NCBI GenBank assembly: GCA_964637365.1
Contig: CAZWWH010000001.1
Location: 1-64,000 of the forward strand
Reading direction: 5' to 3'
Source of the DNA: Cryptoclostridium sp964637365
GTDB lineage: Bacteria; Bacillota; Dehalobacteriia; UBA7702
Length of the DNA stretch: 64,000 nucleotides
This document shows positions 60,404 to 64,000 of the stretch, one piece after another. Position numbers and translations under genes: made by a program. The notes beneath the pieces are model-generated. The model had not been told where the DNA came from. It did not search any database and saw nothing but the letters and a program-made list of their open reading frames with translations. The stretch's first letter is position 1, and the number at the start of each line of letters is the position of its first letter.

Positions 60404-60928
60404 TCAGTCCACGGAAAGCTTTGCGATATAGGGCAGATTTCGGTATTTTTCTGCGTAGTCAAGACCATAGCCCACTACAAAATAATCGGGAATTTCATAG
60501 CCTTTATAATCAGCATAAAAATCCGTATTACGGCGGGCCGGCTTATCCAAAAACGTACAGGTACGGATGGAGGCGGCGCCTCTAACGTCAAGCAATTTAT
60601 AAAGGGCGTTTAAGGTCTGCCCAGTGTCGAGAATATCTTCCACAATGAGAATATGACGGCCTTCGATGGGTTTATCCAAATCCTTTACAATGCGAACTTC
60701 TCCGGGATGGGTATTGTCGCCATAACTTTTAGCAGCCATAAAGTCCATCTCCAAAGGCAGGTCAATGCGTTTTACCAAGTCTGCAGCAAAAATAAAGGAG
60801 CCTTTTAAAATGGCAATAACGAGAAGGTCTTTCCCTTTATAATCCATGGTTATTTCTTTAGCCAAGGCATCCACTCGTTTGGCAATGGTTTCTTCATCAA
60901 ATAAAACTTCCAATTTCTCTTTATTCAT
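60404..60928 (-). CDS. hpt: Hypoxanthine phosphoribosyltransferase
   Basis: A 174-aa purine-salvage enzyme. Motifs: VIAILKGSFIFAADLVKRI, the PRPP loop ILIVEDILDTGQTL and PDYFVVGYGLDYAEKYRNLPYIA for base binding. The second of two adjacent ATGs is used (GGTGA 8 nt upstream). In many Bacillota hpt lies with tilS and ftsH, but not here. Confidence 0.95.
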   Translation of the reverse strand: MNKEKLEVLFDEETIAKRVDALAKEITMDYKGKDLLVIAILKGSFIFAADLVKRIDLPLEMDFMAAKSYGDNTHPGEVRIVKDLDKPIEGRHILIVEDILDTGQTLNALYKLLDVRGAASIRTCTFLDKPARRNTDFYADYKGYEIPDYFVVGYGLDYAEKYRNLPYIAKLSVD

Positions 60929-61130
60929 CATGATAATCACCATTCCTATGATATATTGGTAACATTTTATCAAATCTCACCACATTTGACAAGGACAAAC
61001 CTCAAAAAATACAACTTTTTTCTCTGCTTCATCCTATGAGCCATTGGTAAATATGACACTGGCCTACATATCTCTCCTCTGTCACATTTTCGATGGCAGT
61101 TCATAGAATATCATGGAAAGGAGGAAATGT

Positions 61131-62162
61131 GTGAACCACCATATCAAATCCAAAAAACTTAGGGTTGTCATTACAATGACAATTTTAATCATCATAGTCC
61201 TCGCCTTGGGTTCCCTAGGAGTATCAGCAATGGAACCGGCAGAGGGAGAAATATATGACGGTATTGATGTCAGTGCATGGCAAGGGGATATCGACTTTGC
61301 TGCAGTGAAAGCTGCTGGGAAAGAAGTAGCATATATCAGAGCCAGCGTTGGCAGCAATTATATCGATCCCTATTTTGAGCAGCATTACAATGGCGCCAAA
61401 TCCAATGGCTTGCGAGTAGGTTTTTACCATTACATGACGGCTACCAATGTAGCAGAAGCCCGCGAAGAAGCACGATTTTTTGCCTCTGTCATCAGTGGAA
61501 AAGCCGCAAACTGTCGTCCGGCAATGGATTACGAATCTTTCGACGGACTCAGCAGCGACGCTGTGACGGAAATATCCTTGGCCTTTCTGGAAACACTGGA
61601 GGAAATCACTAGTCAAAAGGTATGCCTTTACAGCGACGCTTCCAATGCCGCCAATATGTTTGGCCCGGCATTGGTCAAATATCCCCTTTGGGTTGCCGAA
61701 TATGGGGTCGGCTCTCCCGCCAACAATGGCAAATGGCCTTACTGGGCGGGATTCCAATACAGTGATACCGGCAGAGTTAGTGGTATCAACGGCGATGTAG
61801 ACCTGGATTACTTTACCGAAGCATTATTTCTAGACAACACAATGCCACCGCCAGATACTGAAATATACGTTAATTACACCGTACAACGCGGCGATACCCT
61901 TTGGGCGCTGGCGATGCGATATCAGACCACAGTTAACGCCATTGTGGAACGAAACAATATCACAAATCCTGACTTGATTTACGTTGGAGAACAGCTGGAA
62001 ATCCCCACTACTGGCTATACCATCAGTACTTATACGGTACAACGAGGCGACACACTTTGGGGAATTGCCCAGCGGTTTCATACCACTGTGGGACACTTGG
62101 TAGCTTTGAACCATATAAAAAATCCCAATTTGATTTTCCCAGGTGAAACCTTAGAATACTGA
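61131..62162 (+). CDS. GH25 lysozyme with two LysM domains
   Basis: A 343-aa exported muramidase. Signal or anchor segment (about 10-33), GH25 domain (about 42-235) with the catalytic acidic residues in YDGIDVSAWQGDIDF and AMDYESF, plus the WVAEYGV segment. Two LysM repeats follow (about 248-292 and 299-342: YTVQRGDTLWALAMRYQTT and YTVQRGDTLWGIAQRFHTT). The start is GTG with GGAGG 6 nt upstream. There are no phage neighbours, so it is probably a cellular wall hydrolase. Confidence 0.92.
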   Translation: MNHHIKSKKLRVVITMTILIIIVLALGSLGVSAMEPAEGEIYDGIDVSAWQGDIDFAAVKAAGKEVAYIRASVGSNYIDPYFEQHYNGAKSNGLRVGFYHYMTATNVAEAREEARFFASVISGKAANCRPAMDYESFDGLSSDAVTEISLAFLETLEEITSQKVCLYSDASNAANMFGPALVKYPLWVAEYGVGSPANNGKWPYWAGFQYSDTGRVSGINGDVDLDYFTEALFLDNTMPPPDTEIYVNYTVQRGDTLWALAMRYQTTVNAIVERNNITNPDLIYVGEQLEIPTTGYTISTYTVQRGDTLWGIAQRFHTTVGHLVALNHIKNPNLIFPGETLEY

Positions 62163-62179
62163 ACACAGCAACACAAAAG

Positions 62180-62210
62180 CAAGACCCGGTAGCCGAAGCA
62201 TCGGGTCTTG
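62180..62210. terminator. Hairpin between lysozyme gene and acyltransferase relic
   Basis: Arms CAAGACCCG / CGGGTCTTG with a 13-nt loop, 17 bp past the lysozyme stop; the T run is weak on both strands. Confidence 0.6.
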
Positions 62211-62222
62211 TGGCTCAACTTA

Positions 62223-62995
62223 TCAAAAATATGAACCTTCCCTTTCCCGCAATTTAGGGCATTCCTTCCGGGAGCCATGGCGACGACCGTTACCTATACC
62301 GTGAAATAGATTTGCCAATCCTCGATAAAGCAAATCAATCACATAGGACAAGACCAGAGAGCACAAAAACACCAATGGCACTACAAGAAAATAATAAGGA
62401 AAGCGATGGGACACATCTGGCACTAAGTGGTTAAGAATGCCATAAAACACATGGTCAAAGATACAGGATAGCAAGAAAGCTCCCAAGCAAAGATTCGATA
62501 TTTTTGCCAGACTTGCCTTTGCCCGGGAAGAAAGCTGCGCCAAGTCTAAGTTGGCCAGTAAAAGGAAGGCTAAGAGCGACACAATAACATTGGGGAGGGC
62601 GCCCCAGGCCTGATAGGGGCCCAGGTAAATGTTGCGCCGTAACTGCGATAATAGTTAAAAGTCCCGATCAGAAGGATAGAAGCCAAAAGTAACAGCACGT
62701 TAGAAAAAGGCTTCAACTTGACTCGAAATTCCCTGCAATAGCATCCAATAAAATAATACGTAAGAGGATAAATATTGCTCCACCAATCAGGGATAAGCTT
62801 ACTGTAGTCGGTGTTTTCCACCAGCCATCCATGGTGAAATTATAAATATTGACAATGCCAGGCAGCGAGGTTAAAAGCAATAATGTTACCAGCAAGATAC
62901 ATTTTTGCTTTTTGGTAGACAAACCGTGGTACATTACATTAAAAAAGGGTACCAAAAAGAGCAACCCCAAGTTTTTGTATCAGATGTATTTCAAT
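62223..62995 (-). pseudogene. Decayed acyltransferase-3 family membrane protein
   Basis: Three successive minus-strand frames form one polytopic membrane protein of the OafA/acyltransferase-3 type: LLFLVPFFNVMYHGLSTKKQKCILLVTLLLL, then SNIYPLTYYFIGCYCREF, then LLLANLDLAQLSS, LSYVIDLLYRGL. Frames change near 62820 and near 62605, and an in-frame TGA lies near 62975. The N-terminal third with the catalytic histidine is missing, cut off beside the tRNA operon. Confidence 0.7.
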
Positions 62996-63008
62996 CAACG
63001 CACAAATA

Positions 63009-63040
63009 AAAAAGCAAGTCAAAGAATTGACTTGCTTTTT
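63009..63040 (-). terminator. Terminator of the tRNA Arg-His-Gln operon
   Basis: Perfect arms AAAAAGCAAGTCAA / TTGACTTGCTTTTT, AGAA loop, starting at the CCA end of tRNA-Gln. Confidence 0.9.
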
Positions 63041-63114
63041 GGCTGGGGTGGCTGGATTCGAACCAACGAATAGCGGCTCCAAAAACCGCTGCCTTGCCGC
63101 TTGGCGACACCCCA
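63040..63114 (-). tRNA. tRNA-Gln(TTG)
   Basis: Cloverleaf with acceptor TGGGGTG/CACCCCA, anticodon stem GCGGT/GCCGC (one G-T pair), loop TTTTGGA giving TTG, T loop TTCGAAT, encoded CCA. Confidence 0.9.
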
Positions 63115-63159
63115 ACGTTGAACAATGTTAGATCTATATAAAATTTAGCTATATACATA

Positions 63160-63236
63160 TGGGGTGAGTGATGGGATTTGAACCCACGAGTGCCGGAGCC
63201 ACAATCCGGTGCGTTAACCGCTTCGCCACACCCACC
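63160..63236 (-). tRNA. tRNA-His(GTG)
   Basis: Cloverleaf with the extra 5' G (position -1) pairing with C73, anticodon loop TTGTGGC giving GTG, T loop TTCAAAT, encoded CCA. Confidence 0.96.
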
Positions 63237-63249
63237 ATATTTCATAATT

Positions 63250-63326
63250 TGGCGCGCCTGCAGGGACTCGAACCCCGGGCACACGGATTAGAAGTCCGTT
63301 GCTCTATCCACCTGAGCTACAGGCGC
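63250..63326 (-). tRNA. tRNA-Arg(TCT)
   Basis: Cloverleaf with acceptor GCGCCTG/CAGGCGC, anticodon stem ACGGA/TCCGT, loop CTTCTAA giving TCT, T loop TTCGAGT, encoded CCA. First gene of the operon. Confidence 0.96.
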
Positions 63327-63354
63327 AATGATGTTGTGTAAACATAACATAGAT

Positions 63355-63383
63355 ATTATAAAGGATACGATACTATTTTGCAA
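63355..63383 (-). promoter_or_regulatory. Sigma-A promoter of the tRNA-Arg operon
   Basis: Minus strand TTGCAA-N17-TATAAT, 29 nt before tRNA-Arg. Confidence 0.82.
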
Positions 63384-63429
63384 GTGTTTTTTTTAATTTT
63401 TTAAAAAAAAGATATCATCGTTCGTGATT

Positions 63430-63564
63430 TTAGCAAAGAGACCCTTCGATTTCTCCGTACCCCCAAAGACTGCGGGCATCCATAGTGGCTTCCCATTCTT
63501 CCTCTGAAAGACAAGTGGTCATCTCATCTTCGTAAACATCAAGCATATCGAGAAAATCAAACAT
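63430..63564 (-). CDS. Small acidic protein, 44 aa, not recognised
   Basis: A short soluble acidic protein (FDFLDMLDVYEDEM..., ending GSLC) with two cysteines. GGAGG lies 7 nt before the ATG at 63564, so translation is likely. It is too short to assign to a family. It is monocistronic between the tRNA operon and the divergent gene at 63725. Confidence 0.6.
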   Translation of the reverse strand: MFDFLDMLDVYEDEMTTCLSEEEWEATMDARSLWGYGEIEGSLC

Positions 63565-63724
63565 TTTCACACCTCCATTGATTGATGATATTATCATAGC
63601 CAATTTAGTGTCCAATAAAACGTACAATAAATATTTTTTCAGGAATTTTTCTTATGTTTTGGAAAAAATATGGTATCATAAAAAAATAATCATGATTTTT
63701 TCTTACAAAAGGAGCCTTTTTCCC

Positions 63725-64000
63725 TTGAAACGACTGACCAAAAAACAGAAATGGCTGTGGAGTTTTTTTGCTCTCTTTGTGGTGCTGGTCGTAGCCACCT
63801 CCTTTGGTAACGATTTGGCTGCCCGCAAAGGACAAGAGTTCCCTTCCTATTCCCCAAAAGATATCACATCCCTTATCGAGCAGCTTTCACAACAAGGTCA
63901 ATTAAACATGAAAGAATTTGACTTACTTTACCGTCAAACCGGGTTGTCGGCAAGTGCCGCTGTTACCTTGGCAAATCAGGGAAAAGCAACCCAAATACTT
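63725..64000 (+). CDS. Partial gene: membrane-anchored or exported protein
   Basis: An open frame of 92 codons running off the right edge. It starts with TTG, with AAAAGGAG 10 nt upstream. The protein begins KRLTKKQKWLW, followed by one hydrophobic segment (about 12-26) and then a soluble part (ITSLIEQLSQQGQLNMKEFDLLYRQTGLSASAAV). It looks like a single-pass or secreted protein. No family is recognised from this part. Confidence 0.75.
   Translation, partial: MKRLTKKQKWLWSFFALFVVLVVATSFGNDLAARKGQEFPSYSPKDITSLIEQLSQQGQLNMKEFDLLYRQTGLSASAAVTLANQGKATQIL

Noticed and set aside
61131..62162. Prophage endolysin
   Set aside because: There is an N-terminal export segment and no holin or other phage gene nearby; a cellular lysozyme fits better.

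Overview
The window is a chromosomal segment of an anaerobic, endospore-forming Bacillota, most like a member of Clostridia in the broad sense. The evidence is a dense set of sporulation genes (spmA/spmB, spoVAC/AD/AE, sigG, spoIIR, spoIIAA/AB/sigF, dacF, spo0A, spoIVB) together with an energy-converting Ech-type [NiFe] hydrogenase and its maturation genes. The genus cannot be fixed from the sequence alone. Almost all genes are intact and tightly packed. There is no prophage, CRISPR array or complete insertion sequence, but the first ~79 bases look like the end of an IS3-family element.

Layout. 0-5 kb: trxB, an M23/G5 cell-wall peptidase, a YbaK deacylase, a MATE exporter, and a stand-alone Spo0A DNA-binding domain with no receiver. 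5.6-5.9 kb: tRNA Lys-Glu-Gly operon. 6-12 kb: purA, a flavin-fold protein, serA, a formate/nitrite channel, and a double class II aldolase. 12-16.5 kb: spmA-spmB-rluB-cobO-FAH-flavoprotein, read leftwards. At 16.5 kb, divergent from spmA, lies a tiny Cys/Gly-rich gene (17 Cys in 47 residues). 16.8-21 kb: an S24-fold repressor without its catalytic dyad, degV, a small membrane protein, and spoVAC-AD-AE. 21.5-33.4 kb: one long leftward operon echABCDEF-hypABFCDE followed by a lipid kinase gene, with a promoter at about 33.5 kb. 33.8-37.4 kb, rightward: uraA-upp, and sigG-spoIIR behind a sigma-G-type promoter. 37.5-44 kb: pncB, a DMT exporter, a TIM-barrel isomerase, and an AmmeMemoRadiSam pair (Memo-AMMECR1 fusion plus radical SAM). 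44-45.7 kb: a TetR gene with an operator-like palindrome and a frameshifted methyltransferase pseudogene. 45.8-55.7 kb, leftward: LiaF-like protein and the conserved spoIVB-spo0A-(yqzK position)-xerD-deoB-pdp-dacF-spoIIAA-AB-sigF block. 56-62 kb: ilvE, a PocR-AraC regulator, an NTF2-LytTR regulator, a DMT transporter, hpt, and a GH25-LysM lysozyme. 62.2-63.4 kb: a decayed acyltransferase and a tRNA Arg-His-Gln operon. The window ends in a truncated gene starting with TTG.

How the genes work together. The Ech complex would couple ferredoxin oxidation to H2 and ion pumping, with all Hyp maturases made from the same transcript. Spo0A, sigma-F with its anti-sigma switch, sigma-G, SpoIIR and SpoIVB form much of the sporulation cascade. 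Readable control sites support this: a sigma-H-type promoter and 0A-box match before spo0A, an exact TGTCGAA 0A box before spoIIAA, and a CATATTA sigma-G-type -10 before sigG. Vegetative genes (tRNA-Lys, purA, serA, focA, ech, uraA) have near-consensus sigma-A promoters with 17-bp spacers. Several start codons were moved from the longest frame because a Shine-Dalgarno sequence points elsewhere, including TTG for serA and echA and GTG for the lysozyme. All function calls rest on motifs recognised by eye; no database search was possible.
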